Positions 7,300 through 16,325 of a DNA stretch of 50,756 bases are shown piece after piece (position 1 is the first letter of the stretch; each line of letters starts with the position of its first letter). The notes below the pieces were generated by a model. It saw only the letters and a list, made by a program, of their open reading frames with translations, was not told where the DNA came from and did not search any database. Origin of the DNA: Gallionella sp. Lineage in GTDB: Bacteria; Pseudomonadota; Gammaproteobacteria; Burkholderiales; Gallionellaceae. The position numbers and the translations under genes are program-made. Location: positions 1 to 50,756 of the forward strand of contig JAUSAO010000012.1 of assembly GCA_030652475.1 (NCBI GenBank), given 5' to 3'.

Positions 7300-9366
7300 T
7301 TATTGCTGGTAACTCAACCCCACGAACAGGGTACGACCCGGCAAGGTGTAGGCATTGTATCTGCCCGGCGTGAACTGACTACTGACTGCGTAGGTAAAAT
7401 AACGGCGGTCAAACAGGTTATTTACCGCAGCATTGACCTGCCAGCCCTTCATTTCATGCACCAGCTTGATGTCAAACAGCGAGTAAGACGGGATTTTTAT
7501 GCCCAAAGTATTAGCTTCGTCATTTTCCATAAACTGTGAACCAACATAAGTCAGCGCAGCATTCAATCGGGTCTGTTCACTCGCCAGCCATGAAGCACCC
7601 AGATTAGCCTTTTGATTCGCCACCAGGGGCACTCGCTTACCGGCAATATTCACGTTCAACTGAGTAAACGCACCGCCCGGCATCACGCCGGATAGAAATC
7701 TCGCATCGGTATAGCTATAGTTGGCATTCAGCACCAGCTTCTGCAGCGCCTGCCATTTACCCTCCAACTCCACGCCTTGACGCCGCGAAGGTGGCAAATT
7801 GGTATTACCGGTGCCTGTAGTAAATGGATCCAGATGAATTTCATCATTCACTCTGCTATTGAACACAGTGGCGCGCCAGCTGCCTGCCTGTGTCCGCTGG
7901 TCAACGCCGAACTCTATGCCACTCGATGTCTGCGGACGCAAAAACTGAAACTGATTGGTAAAGGCTGCACCGGATTCATATATCTCATCCACGTTGGCAA
8001 AACGAAAACTGCTGCCGATTTTACCGTTGAATGCCAAGCCTGAATCGAGCTGATGACGCAAGGCGAGCTCATAAGCATTCCCGGTAGCGGCAAACGAAGC
8101 CGCAGGGGCAGCCGAACCGAAAAATGCACCCGGGGCGGCCGCATTATAAGTATCGTTACCTGCCATGGAAATGCGCTCGTTACGCACCCCTGCCAGCAGC
8201 GTAGTGGCCTTACCCAGATGTGTCGTGTTTTGCAGATACAGGGCATCGTTCTGCTGCTGCATGCCGATTCTGTTGATAGGCTGTCCGATATTCGCCACCG
8301 CGTTGGAAACACGCTGGCCGTAGCGCCAGCGATGCATATCCACACCAACCACCAGCGAACTATCACCACCCAGATCATGCGGAATCCGGGCGCGCGGCGT
8401 AAACGAAGTCACATTGAGATCACCATCCCGGTAGGCGGGAAAACCACCCCAATCAAAATAGGATTTCTGATTTTTGTTACGGGTCGCCAAACCGATATTG
8501 AGATCAACAGCGCCCAGCGTCTGCTGCCAATCCAGCGCCAGCTGATTTCCATCACGACTGGCATAATCCAGCGGCGTTGCAGCGCCGCGCGGGTCTGTCC
8601 TCACCTGATCGATACCCACCGCTGTTTGTACTGTGCGCCCTCCCGGCAACTGAATATTTTGGCTATCCATGCCCAATCTGGCAGACAATTCGCCCGCTTC
8701 TGTCAGCCAGCGAAAATTGGCCTGAGCATTCGTTTGCTCATTGCGGTTATTGGCGCGGTAGCCTTGCGAATTCAGCTTGCTGGCAGTCAAATCCAAACCG
8801 GCTTTACCAGAAAAATAGCTGCCGCCCGCCTGTACCTCAGACAAGCCATAGCTACCGCCACGCACGCTGGCATGCGCGCTATTGCCTGATGCTTCGGACG
8901 TTCGGGTAATGATATTGATAACGCCACCGGTCGTTCCGCCGCCATACAGAACAGCACCGCTGCCACGCAGGATTTCGATGCGTTCGATAGCCGAAAAAGG
9001 GATTGCCGCCCATTGGACACCAGACAGATCGGGATCCGTTATGCGACGCCCGTCCAGCAAGATCAGCGTATTCTGCCCTGCAGCCGCGCCGAAGCCGCGC
9101 ATATCCACTGTCGTAGCAGCCGCATTATTGCCAAATAAATCACGCATCGAGATACCCGCTTCCCCAGACAGCAATTCCGGCAATGTCCGCGCACTACTCT
9201 GCTGAATGTCTGACTGGCTGATCACCATCACGTTAATCGGTTTATCGACGGATACATCCTTGAAGCGCGTGGCCGTTACGACCACTTCATCCAGAGTTTC
9301 CGCATAAGTGTGCAAAGGTAATGCGATCACACCGAATAGTGCAACGCAAAGAACTGATTGTTTCAT
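7300..9366 (-). CDS. btuB: TonB-dependent cobalamin receptor (BtuB-like)
   Basis: This 688-aa outer-membrane receptor would import cobalamin or related corrinoids using TonB energy. It has a signal peptide (about 1-22, cleaved before ETLDEV), a TonB box-like DEVVVTATR segment, a plug domain (about 40-150, with LLDGRRITDPD and IERIEILRGSGAVLYGGGTTGGVINI), and a C-terminal 22-strand barrel ending with an aromatic-rich strand (LPGRTLFVGLSYQQ). AGGAAA precedes the ATG. The cobalamin riboswitch in its leader supports B12 as ligand, which is stronger evidence than the protein sequence, since many TonB receptors look alike. It is followed by a terminator and then btuM and cobO. Confidence 0.85.
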   Translation of the reverse strand: MKQSVLCVALFGVIALPLHTYAETLDEVVVTATRFKDVSVDKPINVMVISQSDIQQSSARTLPELLSGEAGISMRDLFGNNAAATTVDMRGFGAAAGQNTLILLDGRRITDPDLSGVQWAAIPFSAIERIEILRGSGAVLYGGGTTGGVINIITRTSEASGNSAHASVRGGSYGLSEVQAGGSYFSGKAGLDLTASKLNSQGYRANNRNEQTNAQANFRWLTEAGELSARLGMDSQNIQLPGGRTVQTAVGIDQVRTDPRGAATPLDYASRDGNQLALDWQQTLGAVDLNIGLATRNKNQKSYFDWGGFPAYRDGDLNVTSFTPRARIPHDLGGDSSLVVGVDMHRWRYGQRVSNAVANIGQPINRIGMQQQNDALYLQNTTHLGKATTLLAGVRNERISMAGNDTYNAAAPGAFFGSAAPAASFAATGNAYELALRHQLDSGLAFNGKIGSSFRFANVDEIYESGAAFTNQFQFLRPQTSSGIEFGVDQRTQAGSWRATVFNSRVNDEIHLDPFTTGTGNTNLPPSRRQGVELEGKWQALQKLVLNANYSYTDARFLSGVMPGGAFTQLNVNIAGKRVPLVANQKANLGASWLASEQTRLNAALTYVGSQFMENDEANTLGIKIPSYSLFDIKLVHEMKGWQVNAAVNNLFDRRYFTYAVSSQFTPGRYNAYTLPGRTLFVGLSYQQ

Positions 9367-9503
9367 TTTGATTTCCTGATTAAAGTTCCAAGCGACCCCG
9401 CTGGAACGTTATAAAGACAGGAAATACCGAAGCAGAGAAAAGATAGCGGATGACGAACGCTCCGCTGTCCATGCGCCTCCCGCAGCATTTCCCGAACTGT
9501 GCT

Positions 9504-9718
9504 TTCAGGCCGGTATCCGGGCTCACAAGTTTTGATTTTTCGCCTTCCCATGATTGCTCACAGTGGCCTGTTGAAAAACCCACACTCGCTTACCGTTGCG
9601 GGGGCAGCGCAGGCTTGGTTGAGTGACTCCGAACCGGACACAAAGCTATCCGTTTACGACCACTGACAACGCACCTGCTTCCCGTTTAACCAGACTACAA
9701 TGCAGCCTGGCACCTCAA
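9504..9718 (-). ncRNA. Cobalamin (AdoCbl) riboswitch
   Basis: The reverse strand carries the diagnostic elements of the class in order: a GGTGCCAGGCTG start, AACGGGAAGCAGGTG, the CTGCCCCCGCAACGGTAA core, GGCCACTG, GGGAAGGCG, and the B12 box GAGCCCGGATACCGGCCTG at 9506-9524. It ends about 140 nt upstream of the receptor ATG, leaving room for an expression platform. B12 binding would repress the receptor gene and probably the whole btuB-btuM-cobO block. Confidence 0.96.
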
Positions 9719-9836
9719 AGCAGTGCGCACTTTAACACAGGCGCGCTAAACGTCATAAAACCATGATTTACAAATCGCATGCACAAGCCACTCTTAGCGT
9801 TTGACTTTCCAGCACTTTTCAAACTATATTAGCTAC

Positions 9837-10037
9837 ATGGAAAATGAATTAAGCGCACTGGAAAGCAAACTCGCCCAGCTGATACAGGTCAGCGGCAAAT
9901 TGCGTACAGAAAATCACCAGCTACGCCAGGAACTGGCACAGGCTCTCAGCAGCAACCGTCTTTGCAACGACAAGATAAACAGCGCGAAAGCACGCCTGGA
10001 AAAATTGCTGCCCACCTTACCCGAAGAGCAATCATGA
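9837..10037 (+). CDS. ZapB-like coiled-coil protein (TIGR02449 type)
   Basis: This 66-aa protein is almost entirely a predicted coiled coil: leucines and hydrophobics recur in heptads through LSALESKLAQLIQVSGKLRTEN and the following region, with a short KLLPTLP tail. It belongs to the small coiled-coil proteins commonly encoded directly upstream of zapA (TIGR02449), probably related to cell-division proteins of the ZapB type. Its stop codon overlaps the zapA start (ATGA), so translation is coupled. I start at 9837; an upstream ATG at 9801 adds 12 residues. No strong Shine-Dalgarno sequence is visible before either start. Confidence 0.8.
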   Translation: MENELSALESKLAQLIQVSGKLRTENHQLRQELAQALSSNRLCNDKINSAKARLEKLLPTLPEEQS

Positions 10038-10339
10038 GCACCAAAACGCTGGACGTCAAAATTCTCGATCGCGAACTGCGTGTCGCCTGTCCGGACGAGG
10101 AACGCGAAGATTTACAGGATGCCGTCGCCTATTTGAACCGGAAAATGGTCGAAATTCGCGATGCCGGAAAAATCGCCAATGTCGAACGCATTGCCATCAT
10201 GGCCGCGCTCAATATTGCCCATGAATTACTTTCCATGAAAGTCGGAAAGGGTGTTGACCTCTCCGACTTAACGCGTAGAATGAAATCCATGCAGTCGGCA
10301 ATAGATCAGGCATTAGCCGAGCAAGATAATCTGTTTTAG
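10034..10339 (+). CDS. zapA: Cell division protein ZapA
   Basis: This 101-aa protein fits ZapA, which bundles FtsZ filaments at the division site. The N-terminal head (about 1-55) has VKILDRELRVACPDEEREDLQDAVAYLNRKM, close to the conserved YxxxCPxxEexxLxxAaxxLnxkM pattern. The C-terminal part is a coiled coil (about 65-95) for tetramer formation. The start overlaps the upstream stop codon by ATGA. The 6S RNA gene follows within about 30 nt, the arrangement found in many proteobacteria, which supports both calls. Confidence 0.92.
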   Translation: MSTKTLDVKILDRELRVACPDEEREDLQDAVAYLNRKMVEIRDAGKIANVERIAIMAALNIAHELLSMKVGKGVDLSDLTRRMKSMQSAIDQALAEQDNLF

Positions 10340-10370
10340 TCTCGGCAAGTCTGAAAATCCAGTTTTTCAA

Positions 10371-10547
10371 ATTGTCCCCTGCGGTGTTCGTCAGACCCAT
10401 ATATTCTTTGAACCAAGTAACTTTACAGGTCGCGACTCACACGCCGCTGTTGTGAATGTCCCTCGCGGATGATCCTGATGCGGCAGGGAAGTGACCCTCT
10501 TGAACCTATCGGTTCGAGATGCTGGGTCAACGGCACAGGCGGGGGGC
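10371..10547 (+). ncRNA. ssrS: 6S RNA
   Basis: The region directly after zapA has the expected 6S features: a terminal closing stem pairing CCCCTGC near 10375 with the GCGGGGGG run at 10539-10546, a central open region with CTTTGAACCAAGTAACTT, and inner arms such as CCTGATGCGGCAGGGAAGTG. 6S RNA sequesters sigma70 RNA polymerase in stationary phase. Ends are estimated from the closing stem. A terminator follows directly. Confidence 0.88.
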
Positions 10548-10549
10548 TC

Positions 10550-10574
10550 AGTGCGACTTTCGGGTCGCACTTTT
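10550..10574 (+). terminator. Rho-independent terminator of 6S RNA
   Basis: AGTGCGAC and GTCGCACT form an 8-bp stem with a TTTCGG loop, followed by four T residues. It lies just after the 6S closing stem and before the convergent diguanylate cyclase gene. Confidence 0.8.
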
Positions 10575-10607
10575 CATTGGAAAATCGCCATCAGGAGCGT
10601 CTCGATG

Positions 10608-11471
10608 CTACCTGTCACCCCTGCCGGCAACAGCTAGTACTGGCTCCGTCGCGACAACAACACGATTCCGCCCCTCCTCCTTTGCACAATACAGGGCCTT
10701 ATCTGCGGCATTCACCAGCGCATCCTTGCTGTCAACACTCCCACTCAGCCCTGACACACCGATGCTGACGGTGATCGATATGGTTTTACTCGCGCCAGAA
10801 TCATCAGCAATACTGATAGTTTGCGATTCAACCAGCTGCCTGATGCGTTCGGCCACCAGCGTGGCACCGCCAACAGCGGTGTTGGTGCAAATCACGACGA
10901 ACTCCTCGCCGCCATAACGCGCAATAACATCCGAGTCGCGCAAGCTGTCCTTGACCAGACTGCACAGTGTAGCCAGAGTAACATCGCCCGCCTGATGGCC
11001 ATACGTGTCATTAACCCGCTTGAAATGGTCGATATCGAGCATCAAAACGGAAAGATCGTGGGCGTATCGCTTTGATCGTGCAACCTCATCCTCAAGACGA
11101 CGATCCAGATAGCGGCGATTGCACACTTTAGTCAAAGGGTCAGTGATGTTTTCAGCCTCAAGCAAATCCATCCTGCGCAGATCGGCTGCGGTTTGTAGCG
11201 AAAGGCGGATCGTCATCCGCACAAACAGCGATCCGAACAGAAATATGCCGGGAATGAGGAGTTCGCTCCAGTCGCTCTGCTGCCCCCAGAACATCACGAT
11301 ATAACCCAGATAGCCCGCGATGAAAATAAGGATCAGCCCCATCATGACACGCCAGCGATTGCGCAGCGTGCCCGCGGGGAGCATCCCCATCATCTTTCGC
11401 AACGGGACAAGCGTCGCCACGTGAACCAGCAAACCGATCAGAACCATCGCTGCAGACAACAGATAAATCAT
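10608..11471 (-). CDS. Membrane diguanylate cyclase (GGDEF)
   Basis: This 287-aa protein has three membrane helices (about 1-23, 42-63, 70-88) and a C-terminal GGDEF domain (about 105-275) that makes cyclic di-GMP from two GTP. The active-site motif is GGEEF at 187-191, a functional variant. An RxxD inhibitory site (RDSD, 178-181) lies five residues upstream, so product inhibition is expected. No sensory domain beyond the membrane helices is visible. It lies 52 nt downstream of the DUF445 gene and may be co-transcribed with it. Its target process cannot be inferred. Confidence 0.9.
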   Translation of the reverse strand: MIYLLSAAMVLIGLLVHVATLVPLRKMMGMLPAGTLRNRWRVMMGLILIFIAGYLGYIVMFWGQQSDWSELLIPGIFLFGSLFVRMTIRLSLQTAADLRRMDLLEAENITDPLTKVCNRRYLDRRLEDEVARSKRYAHDLSVLMLDIDHFKRVNDTYGHQAGDVTLATLCSLVKDSLRDSDVIARYGGEEFVVICTNTAVGGATLVAERIRQLVESQTISIADDSGASKTISITVSIGVSGLSGSVDSKDALVNAADKALYCAKEEGRNRVVVATEPVLAVAGRGDR

Positions 11472-11523
11472 GGTCTATATCACTCCGTATTTTCCATACA
11501 AACATCGATTTGACACCAACCGG

Positions 11524-12801
11524 TTAAATGCCAACCAGCCGTGTTGCCGCGTAAATCGCCAGTCCAAATAGCCCGCCGACCAGCGTACCGTTGATGCGGA
11601 TGTACTGCAGGTCCTTGCCCAGAAACAGTTCCAGCCGGTTGACCATGTATTTGTCGTCCCATCGAACCACTTCTTCTCGAATCAAATCCCCGATCACACC
11701 CTTGTTGGCATGGGCGGCACTGGTCAGCGACGCGCGAATTTGATCATTGAGCCAGGAACGCATTTCTTCGTGTGTGACCAGATGTTGTTCGAGCTCCTCA
11801 AGCAGTCCGGCAAGTTTGGCGGCGAGTACGGAATCGGGACGCGACAGGTCGAGCACTACCCAGTCGCGTAATTGGCTCCACAGCGATTCAATCTGATTGC
11901 CGAATTCAGGGCGATTGAGCACAGCGTTTTTCTGCTGATTGACCCATGCCCGCAGTTCGGGGTCTTGTTGCAGACGAAGCACATAGTTGCGTACTTGCTC
12001 ATCAAATTCCAGGTACAGAGCGCTGCTGTCATCCTCGGCAACCGCGCGCAGCTTCTTGATCACGGCGCTGCGTATAGTCGGGATAAACGGCTCTATCATG
12101 CTCTGTATCCAGGCACTCTCGCTCCAGCCCTTGATGAATTCGGCAATCTTGTCGGTATTGTCCGGGCTTTCCACATAATCGGCGAAGCGGTGCAGCCCGC
12201 CATGCAGAATTTTGCGATGACTATTGTTGCGGTTGATCAGTTCCAACCCGTTAACCATGAGTTCGGAAAGGTCGATGACCCGCAACTTGTTGCGGGCGGC
12301 TTCGGCGATAAAGTCGTGAATGCGCCTGTCATCCAGCACCTTGACCCCATAGCTGATGGCCTGATTGAGATAGCCTGCAACTTTATTCCTGTTCTCCGAC
12401 AGGCTCAGCCACTGCGAGAAGTGCCGGGCGGCGTCATAACGCCTGAGCCGCTGTTCGATAACCTCGGTGCTCAGAAATTGCCCCACCACAAAATCCGCCA
12501 GACTGTTGCCGATAGCGCGTTTTTTTCTGGGGATGATGGCCGTATGGGGAATGGGCACGCCCAGCGGGTGACGAAACAACGCCACGACCGCAAACCAGTC
12601 CGCCATTGCACCTATCATCGCGGCCTCGGCAAAAGCCACCAGATAGCCCCATGCCGGATGCTGCCCCTCAAACAGCTTGCCGATGACATAAAGACAGGCT
12701 GCCGCGCCCAGCAATCCTGCTGCGATCCATTTCATTTTGGCAAGATCGCGTTGCCTGAGTGTGGTTTCTGCCTGAATGGCGCGTTGCGTAATATCTGTCA
12801 T
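11524..12801 (-). CDS. DUF445 family membrane protein
   Basis: This 425-aa protein belongs to the DUF445 (YjiN-like) family. Two N-terminal helices (about 26-70) frame the conserved MIGAMADWFAVVALFRHPLGVPIPHTAIIPRKKRAIGNSLADFV signature, described here in segments: GAMADWFAVVALF, HPLG and IPHTAIIP. A long helical region follows, and a C-terminal helix (about 400-420) returns to the membrane with NGTLVGGLFGLAIY. The biochemical role of the family is unknown. The gene precedes the diguanylate cyclase and is divergent from the EVE gene. Confidence 0.85.
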   Translation of the reverse strand: MTDITQRAIQAETTLRQRDLAKMKWIAAGLLGAAACLYVIGKLFEGQHPAWGYLVAFAEAAMIGAMADWFAVVALFRHPLGVPIPHTAIIPRKKRAIGNSLADFVVGQFLSTEVIEQRLRRYDAARHFSQWLSLSENRNKVAGYLNQAISYGVKVLDDRRIHDFIAEAARNKLRVIDLSELMVNGLELINRNNSHRKILHGGLHRFADYVESPDNTDKIAEFIKGWSESAWIQSMIEPFIPTIRSAVIKKLRAVAEDDSSALYLEFDEQVRNYVLRLQQDPELRAWVNQQKNAVLNRPEFGNQIESLWSQLRDWVVLDLSRPDSVLAAKLAGLLEELEQHLVTHEEMRSWLNDQIRASLTSAAHANKGVIGDLIREEVVRWDDKYMVNRLELFLGKDLQYIRINGTLVGGLFGLAIYAATRLVGI

Positions 12802-12958
12802 GGTTTGCTTTGGGAAGTGTCATTAAAATGATGCGCTATCAAGGGTATCGTAACTTTCGGCCTCACGCCATTGAACGTAGAATCCTTACCCGCCGTTCGG
12901 TTACCATTAGGCCATACGCCTGACAATTTTAAACTCACTGAATCATACTGGACACACT

Positions 12959-13423
12959 ATGCGCTACTGGTTAATGAAATCCGAACCCGCTGACGTCAGC
13001 ATTGACGACTTGGCCTCCTTCCCCGAACAGAGTGTCGCCTGGTACGGCGTGCGCAATTATCAGGCGCGCAATTTCATGCGCGACCAGATGACGGTCGGTG
13101 ATGGCGTACTGTTCTACCATTCGAACTGCAAGATACCCGGCATTGCGGGGATTGCACGGGTTTCCAGCACCGCCTATCCCGATGCCAAGCAATTCGATAA
13201 AGACAGCAAATACTTCGACGCCAAAGCCACACAGGAGCAGCCTCGCTGGTTCAATGTGGATGTGCAACTGGTCAGGAAAATCGATCTGATTCCGCTGGCC
13301 GAATTGCGCCTGCATCCTGAACTGGCGCGGATGCGCACTCTGCAACAGGGCAATCGCCTGTCCATCACCCCGCTAGACCCTGCAGAGTGGCAATTCATCA
13401 CCACACAACTGGCTCGCGCCTGA
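12959..13423 (+). CDS. EVE domain protein
   Basis: This 154-aa protein is a single EVE domain (COG2947, thymocyte nuclear protein 1-like). The start MRYWLMKSEP, the VAWYGVRNYQARNFMRDQM stretch and VLFYHSNCKIPGIAGIARV are the family hallmarks. EVE domains fold like PUA/YTH domains and bind modified bases in DNA or RNA. Some are fused to restriction enzymes, but this free-standing form is widespread and housekeeping-like. Its stop shares a base with the ATG of the TSUP permease (TGATG), so the two are translationally coupled. Confidence 0.92.
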   Translation: MRYWLMKSEPADVSIDDLASFPEQSVAWYGVRNYQARNFMRDQMTVGDGVLFYHSNCKIPGIAGIARVSSTAYPDAKQFDKDSKYFDAKATQEQPRWFNVDVQLVRKIDLIPLAELRLHPELARMRTLQQGNRLSITPLDPAEWQFITTQLARA

Positions 13424-14220
13424 TGGAGTGGCTGGCAGCCTATCTGTTGCTCGGTGCCTGTGCCGGGTTTATGGCCGGGCTGTTCGGTGTCGGCGGCGGC
13501 ACCGTACTCGTACCTGTATTGTTGCTGCTGTTCGATGCGCAGCACTTCCCCGCCGAACACGCCATGCACCTGGCATTGGGCACTTCGATGGCGGTCATCC
13601 TGTTTACCTCGCTCGCCAGCTTGCGCAAGCATCACCAGCACAACGCGGTGAACTGGCGCATCGTGCGCAACATTACCCCCGGCATTCTGTCAGGCGCAGT
13701 GCTAGGCGCGTTACTCGCCGCCGCCATTCCGACGCGTGGCCTCGGTCTGTTTTTCGCGCTTTTCCTGTATTTCGCAGCGCTGCAAATCCTGATCAACAAG
13801 CGTCCCCATGCCGCACGCCCGTTACCCGGCATGGCAGGCATGACCCTCACCGGCACACTCACCGGCGGCCTGAGCAGTCTGGTATCCATAGGCGGCGGTA
13901 CGCTCATCATCCCTTTCCTACTCTGGTGCAACGTGCCGCTACGCAATGCCATCGGCACCTCCGCCGCCATCGGCTTTCCGGTCGCGGTCGGCGGCACACT
14001 GGGCTATATCATCACCGGCCTGGCAGTTCATACACTGCCGCAACCTAGTCTGGGTTTTGTCTACCTGCCCGCACTATGCTGGGTCGCCCTGGCCAGCGTC
14101 ATCACCGCGCCGCTGGGTGCGAAAGCCACGCACCACCTGAAGATCGGATTGTTGCGCAAATTATTTGCCGTGCTATTGTTGGCACTTGCAAGCAATTTAC
14201 TGCTGAAAATGTTGGGCTAA
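13423..14220 (+). CDS. TSUP (TauE/SafE) family sulfite/anion exporter-like permease
   Basis: This 265-aa protein has about eight membrane helices in two repeats. Each repeat begins with the family glycine motif: GLFGVGGGTVLVP near residue 20 and SLVSIGGGTLIIPFL near 150. TSUP proteins move sulfur-containing or organic anions such as sulfite, sulfolactate or thiosulfate; the substrate here is unknown. The start is the ATG that overlaps the EVE stop codon. An upstream in-frame ATG at 13387 lies inside the EVE gene and was not used. A sulfur role would fit the nearby rhodaneses, but only weakly. Confidence 0.88.
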   Translation: MEWLAAYLLLGACAGFMAGLFGVGGGTVLVPVLLLLFDAQHFPAEHAMHLALGTSMAVILFTSLASLRKHHQHNAVNWRIVRNITPGILSGAVLGALLAAAIPTRGLGLFFALFLYFAALQILINKRPHAARPLPGMAGMTLTGTLTGGLSSLVSIGGGTLIIPFLLWCNVPLRNAIGTSAAIGFPVAVGGTLGYIITGLAVHTLPQPSLGFVYLPALCWVALASVITAPLGAKATHHLKIGLLRKLFAVLLLALASNLLLKMLG

Positions 14221-14231
14221 TTCCAAAAAAC

Positions 14232-16187
14232 ATGGTTTCCATTCATACAAAAACTACCGACAAGTTCGAAGGCATCCCGTCTTGGCTTACTGCCCTGACA
14301 CCGGCTTTCGTGCCCGCCGAACTGGAGATAATTCGGCGTGCTTGTGTACTGGCTGAGCCGCTGTACGCCGGACAAACCGAACTGACAGGTGCGCCGTTGA
14401 TACAGCACGCACTGGGTTCGGCAGACATTCTGGTCAGCATGAATATGGATTTTGAAACGGTTATCGCCACCATCCTGCATGCGGTGCCCGACTATCTGGA
14501 TGACTGGGCCGCCAAACTGGAAATGGAATTCGGCGCCAATGTCATGGCGTTGGTCGAAGGCATTTCTCGCATGGAGCAAATCCAGCAATTCAGCGAGATG
14601 CCCCATCTGAGCAGAAAGGGCGAAAATAACCAGCAGATCGAAACCCTGCGCAAGATGTTACTGGCCATGGTAGAGGACATCCGCGTGGTGCTGATCAAGC
14701 TGGCCGAGCGCACGCAGACCCTGCGTCATCTGTCAGGGGCCAGCGCGGAACAGCAAAAACTGATTGCACAGGAGACACAAAGCCTGTTCGCGCCACTGGC
14801 CAATCGTCTCGGCGTGTGGCAAATCAAGTGGGAGATGGAAGACCTCTCCGTGCGCTATCTGGAACCGGAACTCTACAAAAAAGTAGCCCGCTTGCTGGAT
14901 GAACGCAGGGTTGATCGTGAACGCTACATCGCCGAGGTGGTCTCCCAGCTAAAGCAATTACTGGCTCAGGCCGGAATAGCCGCCGAAGTGACTGGCCGAC
15001 CCAAACACATCTACAGCATCATCAACAAAATGAAGCGCAAGCATCTGGATTTTGACGAGCTATACGACGTGCGCGCCGTGCGGATTCTGGTTGAAGATGT
15101 ACAAAGCTGTTATGCGGCACTGAGTCTGGTGCAGGATCTGTGGCAGCCCATAGCCAGCGAATTCGACGATTACATCGCGCATCCCAAGAGCAACAATTAC
15201 CGCTCGCTGCATACCGCCGTGATCGGTCCGCGCGAGCTGCCTTTTGAGGTACAAATACGCACCCGCGAGATGCACCATCATTCGGAACTGGGCGTCGCCG
15301 CGCACTGGCGCTACAAGGAAGGCGGCAAATCCGATGACAGGCTCAATGAGAAAATTGTCTGGCTGCGCCAGATACTGGAGTGGAAAGAAGACATCGCCGA
15401 CAAGAGTGATTTGCAGGAGCCACTCAAGAACGAATTGCTCCAGGATCAGGTTTATGTGCTCACCCCCCTAGGCAAGGTGATCGCCTTGCCCAAAGGCGCC
15501 ACCCCGGTTGATTTCGCCTATACCCTGCATACCGACCTGGGGCACCGCACCCGTGGCGCCAAAGTGGACGGCAGCATCGTTCCGCTCAATTATCAATTAC
15601 AGAACGGTCAGCGTGTGGAGATTCTCACCACCAAACAGGGGGCGCCCAGTCGTGACTGGATCAACCCGTCCCTGGGATTTTTGCAAAGTGCGCGTGCGCG
15701 CGCCAAGGTGCGCGCCTGGTTTTTGAGCCAGAACTTCGATGAAAACGTCGCACAAGGCAGAATACAACTGGATCGCGAATTACACCGTCTCGGCGTGATC
15801 TCCGTCAATCAGGAAAAGATTGCACAACGATTGCATTTCAACAAACTGGAGGACCTGTTGGCAGCCATCGGGCGCAACACCATCACACTGCGACGCATCG
15901 CACTCGCCATCCAGGAAGAATTGCCCAGCAAGGCGCTGGATATAACAAAACCCGTGGCCCATAGAGCCGCGCCGGAGCAAAGCTCCGCTACCGGCATCCT
16001 GATAGAAGGCCTCGGCAATCTGATGACCCGATCAGCCCTGTGCTGCAATCCTGCGCCACCCGATGCCATTGTTGGCTATATCACGCGTGACCGGGGCATA
16101 ACGATACATCGCCAGGACTGCACTTTCATACAACGTCTGGCAGAAACCCGGCATGATCGTTTGCTCGGCGCAACGTGGAGCGAATAG
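14232..16187 (+). CDS. relA: RelA-like (p)ppGpp synthetase lacking the ACT domain
   Basis: This 651-aa long-form RSH protein makes (p)ppGpp during the stringent response. The N-terminal HD region (about 45-200) is degenerate: the usual HD dyad reads LHAVPDY, so hydrolase activity is not expected. The synthetase domain (about 255-370) has RPKHIYSIINKMKRK, ELYDVRAVRILV and SNNYRSLHTAV. The TGS domain follows (about 400-465; VYVLTPLGKVIALPKGATPVDFAY). The protein ends just after a zinc-finger/CC region (ALCCNPAPPDAIVGY, HRQDC), while typical RelA (about 740 aa) continues into an ACT/RRM domain. I start at 14232; an earlier in-frame ATG lies inside the TSUP gene. Confidence in RSH is high, in the RelA subtype good. 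Confidence 0.9.
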   Translation: MVSIHTKTTDKFEGIPSWLTALTPAFVPAELEIIRRACVLAEPLYAGQTELTGAPLIQHALGSADILVSMNMDFETVIATILHAVPDYLDDWAAKLEMEFGANVMALVEGISRMEQIQQFSEMPHLSRKGENNQQIETLRKMLLAMVEDIRVVLIKLAERTQTLRHLSGASAEQQKLIAQETQSLFAPLANRLGVWQIKWEMEDLSVRYLEPELYKKVARLLDERRVDRERYIAEVVSQLKQLLAQAGIAAEVTGRPKHIYSIINKMKRKHLDFDELYDVRAVRILVEDVQSCYAALSLVQDLWQPIASEFDDYIAHPKSNNYRSLHTAVIGPRELPFEVQIRTREMHHHSELGVAAHWRYKEGGKSDDRLNEKIVWLRQILEWKEDIADKSDLQEPLKNELLQDQVYVLTPLGKVIALPKGATPVDFAYTLHTDLGHRTRGAKVDGSIVPLNYQLQNGQRVEILTTKQGAPSRDWINPSLGFLQSARARAKVRAWFLSQNFDENVAQGRIQLDRELHRLGVISVNQEKIAQRLHFNKLEDLLAAIGRNTITLRRIALAIQEELPSKALDITKPVAHRAAPEQSSATGILIEGLGNLMTRSALCCNPAPPDAIVGYITRDRGITIHRQDCTFIQRLAETRHDRLLGATWSE

Positions 16188-16241
16188 TCGGCGCGGACTT
16201 CATAGTTACCCCTATAATCCTGCCGCACTAAAAGATGATGT

Positions 16242-16260
16242 TCACGCGGAGACGCGGAGA
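16242..16260. repeat. Single CGCGGAG-array end
   Basis: A 19-bp TTCACGCGGAGACGCGGAG copy matches the left end of the inverted repeat at 5801. The sequence after it (16265-16310) also resembles the right flank of that element near 5990-6030, including CGACAGAGCGT. It lies between relA and the GGDEF-EAL gene and appears to be half of a repeat element. Confidence 0.75.
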
Positions 16261-16325
16261 CATTCCAAATCTAAATGCCAGTTCCAACAGGCAACTACGA
16301 CAGAGCGTACATTAAGCCATCCGCC

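Noticed and set aside
12802..12958. Possible tRNA or small RNA between DUF445 and EVE genes
   Set aside because: No cloverleaf, no terminator and no recognisable motif.
14076..14231. Earlier in-frame start for relA
   Set aside because: It lies inside the TSUP permease gene and yields an Arg/His-rich leader unlike RSH proteins.
16275..16325. Earlier start for the GGDEF-EAL gene
   Set aside because: It is encoded by sequence shared with the dispersed repeat near 6.0 kb.
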